From JAXGZG01 sp040771825 (GTDB lineage: Bacteria > Bacillota > Sulfobacillia > Fermentithermobacillales > Fermentithermobacillaceae): 64,000 nucleotides of DNA. This document shows positions 1-8,059 of this stretch, in pieces. Within the stretch, counting starts at the first letter, position 1. The number at the start of each line of letters is the position of its first letter. The position numbers were made by a program, and so were the translations under genes. Under the pieces are notes generated by a model. That model was not told where the DNA came from and did no database searches. It was given only the letters and a program-made list of their open reading frames with translations. The DNA lies in contig JAXGZG010000002.1 of NCBI GenBank assembly GCA_040771825.1, forward strand, positions 124,001 through 188,000. The letters run 5' to 3'.

Positions 1-16
1 GCTGTAACCAACTGAC

Positions 17-919
17 ATGAATAGAGAAACCTTCTCAAGAAGCGTAAAAGAAGAACTATCCCGGGTCCAGGTAAAGGGGCGTTCCCAAGCCTTCTGGGAA
101 GCACTGGCTCTCAGACGGCTTCTGTCCTCAGGGTATCATCAGTCGGGGGAAGCACCTCTCACGGCAGAACCCTTTGTCATCAGAAGGCTGTACTACCTGG
201 TTAAAGAGGGATCCGGTCTGTCTCCCTCCCTAAGGATGCGGACCCCAAAAGGCAGGTCTCTGTCTGGCCGCGGAAAAGTCTCGGTGGACACCGATATGGA
301 GCAGATGGAATTGCCGGCCTACGACGTCCTACGCAACAGCTCCTCGTGCAGAAGAGCTTACTTGCGGGGCTCGTTTCTGGCCCGAGGCTCCATTGCGTCC
401 CCTAATAGGGGCCATCACCTTGAGATCGTGTTTGCCACGAAGCAAGACGCCATATTAGCCCAATCTCTGATTCGGCGGGAAGGCCTCCGGAGCGGCATGG
501 TGCAAAGACGCTCTTCTTTTGTTGTTTATGTCAAGGGCGGTGACCAAATATCCGAGTTCCTCAAACTTCTTGGGGCCAATCAGGCGGTGCTGCACTACGA
601 AAACGTCCGGGCAGGCAAATCGCTGAAGAATTCGGTTCAGAGGATAGTCAATATGGACCGGGCTAATGTGTCTCGTTCAGTGGAGGCATCACTGAGGCAG
701 ATTGAGGACATAGAGCTGATCGACCGTGAGGATGGACTCTTTCGCCTGCCAAAGGCGCTTCGGGAGCTCGCCAGACTGAAGTTGGAACACCCGGATCTCA
801 GCATGGAAGAGCTGGGTCAACTTCTGGCGCCGCCCATCTCAAAATCTGCCGTAAATCACAGATTACGGCGCTTGGCTGCTATTGCCCAAGATATCCGAAC
901 ACGCCAGTCAAAACGTTAG
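17..919 (+). CDS. whiA: DNA-binding protein WhiA
   Basis: Homologue of WhiA, a regulator linked to sporulation in actinomycetes and to division and chromosome segregation in Bacillota. It is 300 aa, near the family's usual length. It has a LAGLIDADG-homing-endonuclease-like N-terminal half (RGSFLARGSIASP near residues 117-129) and a C-terminal helix-turn-helix ending in SKSAVNHRLRRLA. The ATG follows a TGA by one base, so it is probably the last gene of an operon entering from the left, usually behind yvcK, but that gene lies outside the window. No clear Shine-Dalgarno is visible in the 16 upstream bases. It faces the minus-strand gene that follows. Family assignment is secure; the target genes are not visible. 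Confidence 0.95.
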   Translation: MNRETFSRSVKEELSRVQVKGRSQAFWEALALRRLLSSGYHQSGEAPLTAEPFVIRRLYYLVKEGSGLSPSLRMRTPKGRSLSGRGKVSVDTDMEQMELPAYDVLRNSSSCRRAYLRGSFLARGSIASPNRGHHLEIVFATKQDAILAQSLIRREGLRSGMVQRRSSFVVYVKGGDQISEFLKLLGANQAVLHYENVRAGKSLKNSVQRIVNMDRANVSRSVEASLRQIEDIELIDREDGLFRLPKALRELARLKLEHPDLSMEELGQLLAPPISKSAVNHRLRRLAAIAQDIRTRQSKR

Positions 920-929
920 GCAAATTGGA

Positions 930-965
930 GGGCGTGGGGGCCCCTGTATTGCCCTTCCCACGCCC
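930..965. terminator. hairpin between convergent genes
   Basis: A 9-bp perfect inverted repeat (GGGCGTGGG / CCCACGCCC) with an 18-base loop lies between the stop of whiA and the stop of the opposing SHOCT-like gene. Neither side has a strong T tract, so it may act as a shared, weak or Rho-assisted terminator. Confidence 0.5.
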
Positions 966-1002
966 GTTGGACCCGTGACCCCGTCGATAACGCCGGCGGA
1001 AC

Positions 1003-1386
1003 CTACTCTATGATGACCTCTACGTGCTCCGAGCCGTCATCATCGGTAACATCCACAATCTTCCCTTTGAGCCCGTAGCTGATGGCCGCCCTCAGCCCTT
1101 CCACATCGATTCCCATTCCGTTCAGGTCGGTACCGCCGATTGACGCGACCCTGGTTCCGGTCCTAAGCGCCCAGTCAACGATGCCCATGGGAAGGTTCAC
1201 CGATACCTTTGCCCTTCCGGTCTTCAGATCCGTCACTTTCACTCTAAGCCACTTGGCCCTGCTCTGAGGCGCCTCCACTTCCTTGTCGGGAACCGTCTCC
1301 ATGGCCTCCAAAATCCTCATGGCTTCGTCGGGAGTAATTTTGCCCTCTTTCAGCATGTTGAGAACCCGAATTCTCTCTTCGTCCAC
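1003..1386 (-). CDS. SHOCT-like domain protein, small
   Basis: 127-aa protein of unknown function. Residues 4-30 form the short helical motif with GKITPDEAMRILEAM seen in SHOCT-like and YvlB/LiaX-type proteins. Residues 45-127 form a second conserved-looking domain (WLRVKVTD, VNLPMGIVDWAL) ending in an acidic tail. It starts with GTG behind AAGGAG. It is the last of three co-directional genes that each carry this helix, 14 bases after the DUF4097 gene. It probably works with that protein in envelope or stress sensing, by analogy with LiaX/YvlB; this is inference. No signal peptide or membrane segment is visible. Confidence 0.75.
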   Translation of the reverse strand: MDEERIRVLNMLKEGKITPDEAMRILEAMETVPDKEVEAPQSRAKWLRVKVTDLKTGRAKVSVNLPMGIVDWALRTGTRVASIGGTDLNGMGIDVEGLRAAISYGLKGKIVDVTDDDGSEHVEVIIE

Positions 1387-1400
1387 TTGTCTCCACTCCT

Positions 1401-2657
1401 TTAGACTGACACAGTCACCTTGCCCATGGCTGTGGAGGCTCTGAGAGTAGCCTTGAACGCCGACTCACCGAATCCGAGAGTCCTAGCCTTGTACCGCCTA
1501 GAACCGATCTTCTGTTTCGTCTCGTCGATGATGACGTCGTCCAGGCCGGTTACTTCGATCCTCCCCATGACTGTGGAAGCTTCAACTTCGTAGCCCACAC
1601 CGGGAGCCTTCGAGATGTTCACTTCTATGCGACCATTGGCCGAATCCAATTTCCAGTCACCCGCGCCCTGCAGATTGGCCACAACCCTTCCGTTAGCCGT
1701 GCTAGCTGTCAACTCCTTGGCCTGGCCCTCGTACTCGATGCGGCCGTTGGCTGTGCTGATGTTAGAGGCATCAAAGTTGCAACCGTTCACCATTATGCGG
1801 CCGTTGGCCGTACTGGCGGTCAATTGGGGTCCGCCTGTGCCCTCGATGGTGATCCGCCCGTTAGACGAATCAAGTCGAAGGGATGCTTTCCTCTCCCTGG
1901 GAAGGGTTAGGATGAACCCTACTGCCACCGACCTCCAACCAATGCTGTGGCCATCCCTGCTCCTTGCCTCTAGCACATTGCCGTCTTGGGCAAAGGTGAA
2001 CGCATCCTTGGTAATCTCCTGGGCTTCAGCGTCGGAACCGGCCTTGACTTTCTTCTGCACATCCAGGTGAAACCCCGGCTGGTCCCACGTCTTAACGGTA
2101 ATCCGTCCGTTGCTAGTGGCCAGGCGCACGTCTAGAACGCCTTCTGAGGGAAACTCACCGGTGATTTCCTCGTGAAAGTCCCGTTCCGGCCCACCCGGTC
2201 CGAAGCCTCCCCCAAAAATCCGGGCGATCGTCTTGCCCAGGCCGGTCAGGCTATCTTCGAGATTGCGTCCCAGTTCTTCCCCTTCAGCCCTGACCTTCTC
2301 CCCATACTGGGACACCTGATGCCCCACACGGTCAACACGCCTCTCAACCCCTGCCGCAGCCCGCTCGGCTTGGCTAGCGGCCCTTTCAGCCGCCTCTTCG
2401 GCAGACCCCACGGCCCGATCTACTGCGCGCCTGAGGCCTTCCTGGATTTCCAGGCTCAGATGCCTTCCCAAGTCTTGTTCAGGGATGCGTGTCGATGCGT
2501 CTGTCGGCGCCTGTTTCTGGGTTTGGTAAGTGGGTTTGGGCGGTTCTGCGGGAGCTGCGCCTGCTCCCACGGCCCGTAGAAGCTCCGCTCCCTGTTCCGG
2601 TGTGATTTTGCCGTCGGACACCATTTGCAGAATCAGAAGCTTCTCTTCTTTAGACAC
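1401..2657 (-). CDS. DUF4097 beta-repeat protein (YvlB/LiaX-like)
   Basis: 418-aa protein. The N-terminal helical motif (residues 3-28, GKITPEQGAELLRAV) is followed by an Ala/Glu/Arg-rich amphipathic helix region (about 70-150). The C-terminal half (about 165-418) is a beta-solenoid with at least eight copies of a short repeat such as STANGRI, SANGRIEV or STAMGKVTV, typical of DUF4097. Relatives include B. subtilis YvlB and enterococcal LiaX, which take part in cell-envelope stress responses. Translation starts at GTG, 8 bases after AGGAGG. It lies between the DUF2089 regulator and the small SHOCT-like gene. No secretion signal is seen, so its location is uncertain. Confidence 0.8.
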   Translation of the reverse strand: MSKEEKLLILQMVSDGKITPEQGAELLRAVGAGAAPAEPPKPTYQTQKQAPTDASTRIPEQDLGRHLSLEIQEGLRRAVDRAVGSAEEAAERAASQAERAAAGVERRVDRVGHQVSQYGEKVRAEGEELGRNLEDSLTGLGKTIARIFGGGFGPGGPERDFHEEITGEFPSEGVLDVRLATSNGRITVKTWDQPGFHLDVQKKVKAGSDAEAQEITKDAFTFAQDGNVLEARSRDGHSIGWRSVAVGFILTLPRERKASLRLDSSNGRITIEGTGGPQLTASTANGRIMVNGCNFDASNISTANGRIEYEGQAKELTASTANGRVVANLQGAGDWKLDSANGRIEVNISKAPGVGYEVEASTVMGRIEVTGLDDVIIDETKQKIGSRRYKARTLGFGESAFKATLRASTAMGKVTVSV

Positions 2658-2770
2658 TTGGTACTCCTCCTCTTGGGCTTGCCCGTTTGTGCCTTTTGTC
2701 CCCGGCCCGGTCAGCCTCTATATGGAAACCCCGCTTGATACCGCAGGGCGTTTCCCTGTGTCGCAGTTGG

Positions 2771-3172
2771 TCACCTGTTGGATACGCTCCTCAACATCCT
2801 AGTCGCTTCTTGAGGAGTGATTTCGCCCTGGGCCAGTTTGTCGAGGATCTCCCTCTTCTCTTTGGCTTTTGCCGCTTCTGCGGCTTCTTCTGACTCGTCT
2901 GGAGACGTAGCGTAACCCAGCGCCCTGATAAGGCTCTCTAGCCTGCTGCGTACGGTGGGATATGAGATGCCCAGCTCCCGCTCGACCTCCCGGATATTGC
3001 CCCGATTTTTTATGAACACTTCCGCGAAGGCCCGCTGCTCAGAAGATAGCTTGCAGAACTTGCAGAGTTCGAAAGTCCCGGAGATCTTGGTTTGGCAGCC
3101 CGGACACTGCAGTTCGCTCACTTGTAAGGCTTCACCGCAAACTGGACACTTGCCAACTACCTCGTTTGCCAT
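2771..3172 (-). CDS. DUF2089 zinc-ribbon/HTH regulator
   Basis: 133-aa probable transcriptional regulator. Residues 9-43 hold three CxxC pairs (CPVC, CPGC, CKFC) of a zinc ribbon. Residues 56-86 look like a helix-turn-helix (NIREVERELGISYPTVRSRL). The C terminus carries the same helical motif (GEITPQEATRMLRSV) as the two downstream genes. I chose the ATG at 3172 because it follows GGAAGGTGAG; the longer reading to 3268 would cross the promoter given below. It heads a three-gene unit with the DUF4097 and SHOCT-like genes. A palindrome just upstream of the promoter suggests autoregulation, which is inference. Confidence 0.85.
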   Translation of the reverse strand: MANEVVGKCPVCGEALQVSELQCPGCQTKISGTFELCKFCKLSSEQRAFAEVFIKNRGNIREVERELGISYPTVRSRLESLIRALGYATSPDESEEAAEAAKAKEKREILDKLAQGEITPQEATRMLRSVSNR

Positions 3173-3193
3173 TAGTCTCACCTTCCGGAACTC

Positions 3194-3222
3194 AATATAT
3201 GCCGCAACATTAAGAAAGTCAA
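3194..3222 (-). promoter_or_regulatory. sigma-A promoter of the DUF2089 gene
   Basis: Reading on the minus strand: TTGACT (3222-3217), a 17-bp spacer, then TATATT (3199-3194). This is a good match to the sigma-A consensus with ideal spacing. It lies about 22 bases upstream of the ATG at 3172. Confidence 0.75.
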
Positions 3223-3229
3223 TACGATC

Positions 3230-3244
3230 ATTAAACATTTTAAT
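3230..3244. promoter_or_regulatory. palindrome upstream of the -35 box
   Basis: ATTAAA-N3-TTTAAT, a perfect 6+6 inverted repeat ending 7 bases upstream of the -35 hexamer of the DUF2089 promoter. Its position fits an operator or activator site. Confidence 0.4.
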
Positions 3245-3300
3245 GCCGGGGTTCAAATTGTGCGCCACGAGTTTTGGGCTAACGGGGCATTCAGCCTAGA

Positions 3301-5223
3301 TTACTTCTTGAGGTGCGCCAATACCTTACCCGCAAGGGCAGGGCCTATACCCTTGACTTTGGCAATCTCCTGGAGAGTGGCGTTTCTGATCGAGTCGACA
3401 TCGCCGAAAGCGTTCAGAAGCTCCTTCATTTTGGCGGGCCCTATCCCCTGAATATCCGAAAGCGCAGAACGAAGAGCTTTCTGGCCCCGGAGTTTGCGGT
3501 GATATGTAATGGCGAAGCGGTGGGCTTCGTCCCGGAGCCTCATAATCAAGTACAATGCGCCAGAATCCCGGGGGAGCACAAGAGGATCCTCTGCCCCGGG
3601 AAGGTAGATCTCCTCGTTCTTCTTGGCAAGCCCTGCAAGGGGTATGTCGAGATCAAGCTCATCAAGAACCTTTTTGGCGGCGCTCACCTGACCTTTGCCG
3701 CCATCCACAATAACAAGATCGGGGAACACAGAGAACTTGCCGCCGCGGCCTGTGGTCTCCATTTCCTCTCGCTCCGAGATGCCCTTTCTGAAACGCCGCC
3801 ACAAGACTTCCTGCATCATGGCGAAGTCATCGGGTTTCCCCTGCACTTTCATGCGGAACTTGCGGTACTGACTCTTATCAGGCCTGCCGTCGGTCAACAC
3901 AACCATGGAAGCCACGGTCTCTTGGCCCGAGATGTTGGAGATGTCATAACCCTCAATGCGTATGGGAAGATGCTTCATGCCCAATGCTCTTGACAGGTTC
4001 TCCATAGCCTCTAGGTTTTGCTCCTTCTCCCTCTGTTGTTTGGGCACAATATCGGCCATCATGGTCTGGGCATTGTCGCAAGCCATGGCCACAAGATCCC
4101 TAAGGCGCCCTCGCTTAGGCGCCTTCAGACGAACCACCCTGTCTCGAGCCTCGTTTGCCTTCTTCTGTTCCCTGAGAAACGCCTCAATCTCGGGTCCGGA
4201 AGGCAGGTCCACGGGCAAGGCGATCTCCCCCGGGATGAAGGGCGCCAAGGAGTAATACTGGGTAATGAACGCCTCAAGAATTCCTGCGTTGTCTTCAGTC
4301 CCTGTGCCTTGGAGAACAAACCCGTCTTTCCCGACGATCTTCCCCTGGCGCACCGGGAGCAGAGCGACAAAGGCATTGTCAGCCGTGCGAGCAAGACCCA
4401 GGATATCCCGATCCTTCATGTCAGTCGAAACAATTCGCTGCTTTTCAGTGATATCGTCAAGGCTCCGGATTTGGTCCCTGATTCGGGCAGCGCCCTCAAA
4501 CTCGAGATTCTCCGCAGATTCCTCCATACTCTTCTGAAGGCTCTCTCGCACTTCCTTGTGCTTGCCTTCAAGAAACTTGATGACCTCATTGATGGTCTTC
4601 ATGTAGATGGCTTCGTCAACCTTCCCCGCACAAGGGCCAAGACACCTCCTGATGTGATAATCCAGACACGGCCTGACGGTCTGGGCCAGCGCTCTGTCTG
4701 AACAGTTCCTATACGGAAACAACCGCCGCAACACAGTCAGGGTCTCCCTCACAGAGCTCCCCCTGGTAAAGGGACCGAAATACCGGGCCCCATCCCGCTG
4801 CATCCGCCTAGCCACCGTTACCCTGGGCCACGGTTCATTGAGACCCACCCGGATATAGGGGTACTGTTTATCGTCGGTGAGGAGGATGTTGTACTTGGGT
4901 CTGTGCTTCTTAATAAGTGTGAGTTCGAGGATAAGGGCCTCAACCTCGGATTCCACGGTTATGGTATCCAGGCCCGCCACTTTCTCCATGAGTGCCTCTG
5001 TCTTGGGCGCCAAACTAGCAGCGAAATAGGAGCGAAGCCGCTTCCGGAGATTCTTGGCCTTGCCTACGTACAGAACTTCCCCTCCAGAGCCGCGGTATAC
5101 GTATACCCCGGGCGACTCGGTTACGTCCTTGGTCTTCTCGTCTAGGACACAGCGATCGCCTCTGAGACCGACCCAAGCGCGCCCTTCTATTCTGTTAGGC
5201 TCTTCCTCCATTGGCCGCGCCAC
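3301..5223 (-). CDS. uvrC: UvrABC system protein C
   Basis: Dual-incision nuclease of nucleotide excision repair. 640 aa. The GIY-YIG domain is at about 37-115 (GVYVY, VLYVGKAKNLRKRL), the UVR motif that contacts UvrB near 235-265 (AENLEFEGAARIRDQI), the RNase-H-like endonuclease in the middle (EGYDISNISGQ, VIVDGGKGQ), and paired helix-hairpin-helix motifs at the C terminus (IQGIGPAKMKELL, VKGIGPALAGKVL). The start overlaps the end of uvrA by 29 bases, so translation is probably coupled. It is the last gene of uvrB-uvrA-uvrC. Confidence 0.97.
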   Translation of the reverse strand: MARPMEEEPNRIEGRAWVGLRGDRCVLDEKTKDVTESPGVYVYRGSGGEVLYVGKAKNLRKRLRSYFAASLAPKTEALMEKVAGLDTITVESEVEALILELTLIKKHRPKYNILLTDDKQYPYIRVGLNEPWPRVTVARRMQRDGARYFGPFTRGSSVRETLTVLRRLFPYRNCSDRALAQTVRPCLDYHIRRCLGPCAGKVDEAIYMKTINEVIKFLEGKHKEVRESLQKSMEESAENLEFEGAARIRDQIRSLDDITEKQRIVSTDMKDRDILGLARTADNAFVALLPVRQGKIVGKDGFVLQGTGTEDNAGILEAFITQYYSLAPFIPGEIALPVDLPSGPEIEAFLREQKKANEARDRVVRLKAPKRGRLRDLVAMACDNAQTMMADIVPKQQREKEQNLEAMENLSRALGMKHLPIRIEGYDISNISGQETVASMVVLTDGRPDKSQYRKFRMKVQGKPDDFAMMQEVLWRRFRKGISEREEMETTGRGGKFSVFPDLVIVDGGKGQVSAAKKVLDELDLDIPLAGLAKKNEEIYLPGAEDPLVLPRDSGALYLIMRLRDEAHRFAITYHRKLRGQKALRSALSDIQGIGPAKMKELLNAFGDVDSIRNATLQEIAKVKGIGPALAGKVLAHLKK

Positions 5224-8059
5224 ACATCACCATCTCGCGCTGAAAAATTCTTTTGAGAAACTGACCTGTATAAGACTGGGGTACCTGGGCGACCTCCTCT
5301 GGAGTGCCCGTGGCTATGACGGTACCTCCGCCTTCTCCGCCTTCCGGCCCCAAGTCGATAAGGTGGTCGGCGCTCTTGATAACGTCGGGGTTATGCTCAA
5401 TCACAACTACCGTACTGCCTTGATCCACCAAACGCTGCAGCACATCCAAAAGTCTTCGTGTGTCCTCGAAATGCAAGCCCGTGGTGGGCTCATCTAGGAT
5501 ATATAAGGTCCGTTCGTTTCCCCGCCTGGATAGCTCCGTGGCCAGTTTGACGCGCTGGGCCTCTCCGCCGGACAGAGTTGTGGCAGGTTGGCCCAAACGG
5601 ATGTATCCAAGGCCAACATCGGCGATGGTCTGAAGTCTCCGGCTGATGGAAGGAACGTTTTTGAAGACTTCTACAGCCTCGCTGACGGTCATGGCCAGCA
5701 CTTCAGAGATGTTCTTGCCGTGGTATCGAACCTCCAGAGTCTGGCTATTGTACCTCTTGCCCCCGCAGACTTCGCAAGGAACGTACACATCGGGAAGAAA
5801 CTGCATCTCGATTTTGATGATGCCGTCGCCGCGACAAGCTTCGCACCGTCCGCCTCGCACGTTGAAACTGAATCTGCCCGGCTTGTACCCTCGCACCTTC
5901 GCATCCGGGGACATGGCGAACACGTTCCTAATGTCTGTAAACACCCCTGTGTATGTGGCCGGGTTCGACCTGGGGGTCCTGCCAATGGGGCTCTGGTCAA
6001 TGTTGATCACTTTGTCCAGGTACTCCATGCCGGCGATCTCATCGTGATCCCCCGGCCTGAGCCTTGCCCCGTTCAGAGTCGCTGCCAGCTTACGGTACAG
6101 GACGTCATTAACCAAAGTGCTCTTTCCCGAGCCCGAGACTCCTGTCACGCATGTGAACACCCCTACGGGGATATCCACGTTGATGTTCTTGAGATTGTGC
6201 TCCCGCACTCCTGTCAGCCTGATCCACCTGTCGCCGGTAGGCCTGCGAAACGGAATGGTGATCTCCCTGCGCCCGCTCAAATACTGCCCGGTAATGGAGT
6301 CGGGATTGGCAATTATGTCAGAAATCTTGCCCGTAGCCACGATGTGCCCGCCATTCTCGCCGGCGCCCGGTCCCACATCAACGATGTGGTCGGCATTTCT
6401 GATTGTCTCTTCATCGTGCTCCACCACGATGAGCGTGTTTCCAATATCTCGAAGATGCATGATGGTGTCCAGAAGACGCCTGTTGTCCCTGGGGTGAAGT
6501 CCCACACTCGGCTCATCCAAAACATACAAGACCCCCACGAGCCCAGACCCAATCTGTGTGGCCAACCGTATTCTCTGGGCCTCGCCTCCGGCCAAGGTGC
6601 CTGCGTGTCTTGTCAAAGTAAGGTAACCGAGCCCTACATCCATCAGGAACTGCAGCCTCGAGCGGATCTGCTTTAGAACCTGGTTAGCAATAAGGTTCTC
6701 CCGCGGGGATAGGTTGAGGCAATCCACAAACCTTAAAGCCGCCTCAATGGACATGCTGGTTACCTCGTGGATACTCTTCTCGCCCACAGTCACAGCCAAT
6801 GCCTCGGGCTTTAACCTGGCTCCCTGACAAGCCGGACAAGGCTTGGCGGCCATGAACTCCTCGATGTACGCGCGAACATCCTCGCTTGGGGCGCTCTTGT
6901 AGCGTCTTTCCAGATTGGGGATGACACCTTCATACGCCACTATCCTGTCGCTATATCGTCCGTACTGGCTCTCGTAGTGAAATGGAATGCGCTCTCCCGG
7001 GGCGCCGTACAGTATTATGTTAACCTGAGTGTCTGTAAGGGAATCCACCGGCACGTCGGTGGGAATCGCCAAATGCTTGGCCACAGCGTTAAGAAGCTGA
7101 GCGTAGTATCCGTCAGGCGTGCCATTCCACGGGACAATGGCCCCGTCGGAAATAGACTTTCTCATGTCGGGGATGATCAGTTCAGACTCCAACTCCATGT
7201 CGACCCCAAGACCGTTACACGATGGACACGCGCCGAAAGGATTGTTGAACGAAAAGAGCCGGGGTTCAAGTTCGGGGAAACTCACCCCGCAGTCCGGGCA
7301 CGCAAGAGATTGGCTGAAGACCAAGTCCCCCTGCCCCTGTACCTCGATGACAATCAGATCTCCGGATAGCTGCAGGGCCGACTCAACTGAATCTACCAGC
7401 CGGGATCGGATCCCGGGACGGCGCACTAACCGGTCAACCACTGCCTCGATAGTGTGCTTCTTCTGCTTCTCCAGACGCTTTCCCAGATACTCTTCAAGTT
7501 CAGCAGTGACTCCGTCTACGCGCACTCTGATGTAGCCGGCCCGCTGGATATCATCGAAGACCTTTTCATACTCGCCCTTCCTGCCTCTTACTAAGGGCGC
7601 CAGAACCGAAAACCGCGTGCCTTCAGGGAGAGTCTCAATCTGATCGGCTATCTGGTCCACAGTCTGTTTGGCTATGGGCTTGCCACAGACGAAGCAGTGG
7701 GGGTGGCCCACTCTTGCGTAGAGGAGCCTTAGGTAGTCGTATATTTCGGTAACCGTCCCCACAGTAGACCTGGGATTTCTGGCACCCGACTTCTGATCGA
7801 TGGAAATGGCTGGCGACAAGCCTTCGATGTAATCAACATCGGGTTTCTCCATGAGGCCCAGGAACTGACGGGCGTAGGCCGACAATGACTCAACGTATCT
7901 CCTCTGCCCCTCGGCATAGATGGTATCGAAGGCTAAAGAGCTCTTGCCTGAACCCGATAGTCCTGTTATGACGGTCAGCTTGTCCCTAGGGATCTCAAGA
8001 TCGATTCCCTTGAGGTTGTGCTGACGCGCTCCCTTTATGACGATCTTATCTCTTGGCAT
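5195..8059 (-). CDS. uvrA: UvrABC system protein A
   Basis: Damage-recognition ATPase of excision repair. 954 aa, full length. It has two ABC modules with P-loops GLSGSGKSS (near residue 34) and GVSGSGKST (near 640), two LSGGEAQR/LAGGEAQR signatures, and zinc-binding CxxC pairs (CFVC, CPDC...CPSC, CEAC...CEVC). The 5' end overlaps the uvrB stop by 14 bases and the 3' end overlaps uvrC, so all three are likely co-translated from the uvrB promoter. Confidence 0.98.
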   Translation of the reverse strand: MPRDKIVIKGARQHNLKGIDLEIPRDKLTVITGLSGSGKSSLAFDTIYAEGQRRYVESLSAYARQFLGLMEKPDVDYIEGLSPAISIDQKSGARNPRSTVGTVTEIYDYLRLLYARVGHPHCFVCGKPIAKQTVDQIADQIETLPEGTRFSVLAPLVRGRKGEYEKVFDDIQRAGYIRVRVDGVTAELEEYLGKRLEKQKKHTIEAVVDRLVRRPGIRSRLVDSVESALQLSGDLIVIEVQGQGDLVFSQSLACPDCGVSFPELEPRLFSFNNPFGACPSCNGLGVDMELESELIIPDMRKSISDGAIVPWNGTPDGYYAQLLNAVAKHLAIPTDVPVDSLTDTQVNIILYGAPGERIPFHYESQYGRYSDRIVAYEGVIPNLERRYKSAPSEDVRAYIEEFMAAKPCPACQGARLKPEALAVTVGEKSIHEVTSMSIEAALRFVDCLNLSPRENLIANQVLKQIRSRLQFLMDVGLGYLTLTRHAGTLAGGEAQRIRLATQIGSGLVGVLYVLDEPSVGLHPRDNRRLLDTIMHLRDIGNTLIVVEHDEETIRNADHIVDVGPGAGENGGHIVATGKISDIIANPDSITGQYLSGRREITIPFRRPTGDRWIRLTGVREHNLKNINVDIPVGVFTCVTGVSGSGKSTLVNDVLYRKLAATLNGARLRPGDHDEIAGMEYLDKVINIDQSPIGRTPRSNPATYTGVFTDIRNVFAMSPDAKVRGYKPGRFSFNVRGGRCEACRGDGIIKIEMQFLPDVYVPCEVCGGKRYNSQTLEVRYHGKNISEVLAMTVSEAVEVFKNVPSISRRLQTIADVGLGYIRLGQPATTLSGGEAQRVKLATELSRRGNERTLYILDEPTTGLHFEDTRRLLDVLQRLVDQGSTVVVIEHNPDVIKSADHLIDLGPEGGEGGGTVIATGTPEEVAQVPQSYTGQFLKRIFQREMVMCGAANGGRA

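Noticed and set aside
5588..6676. Long open frame on the + strand (362 codons) opposite uvrA
   Set aside because: It lies wholly antisense to a clear uvrA, has no recognisable domain or ribosome binding site and reflects codon bias of the real gene.
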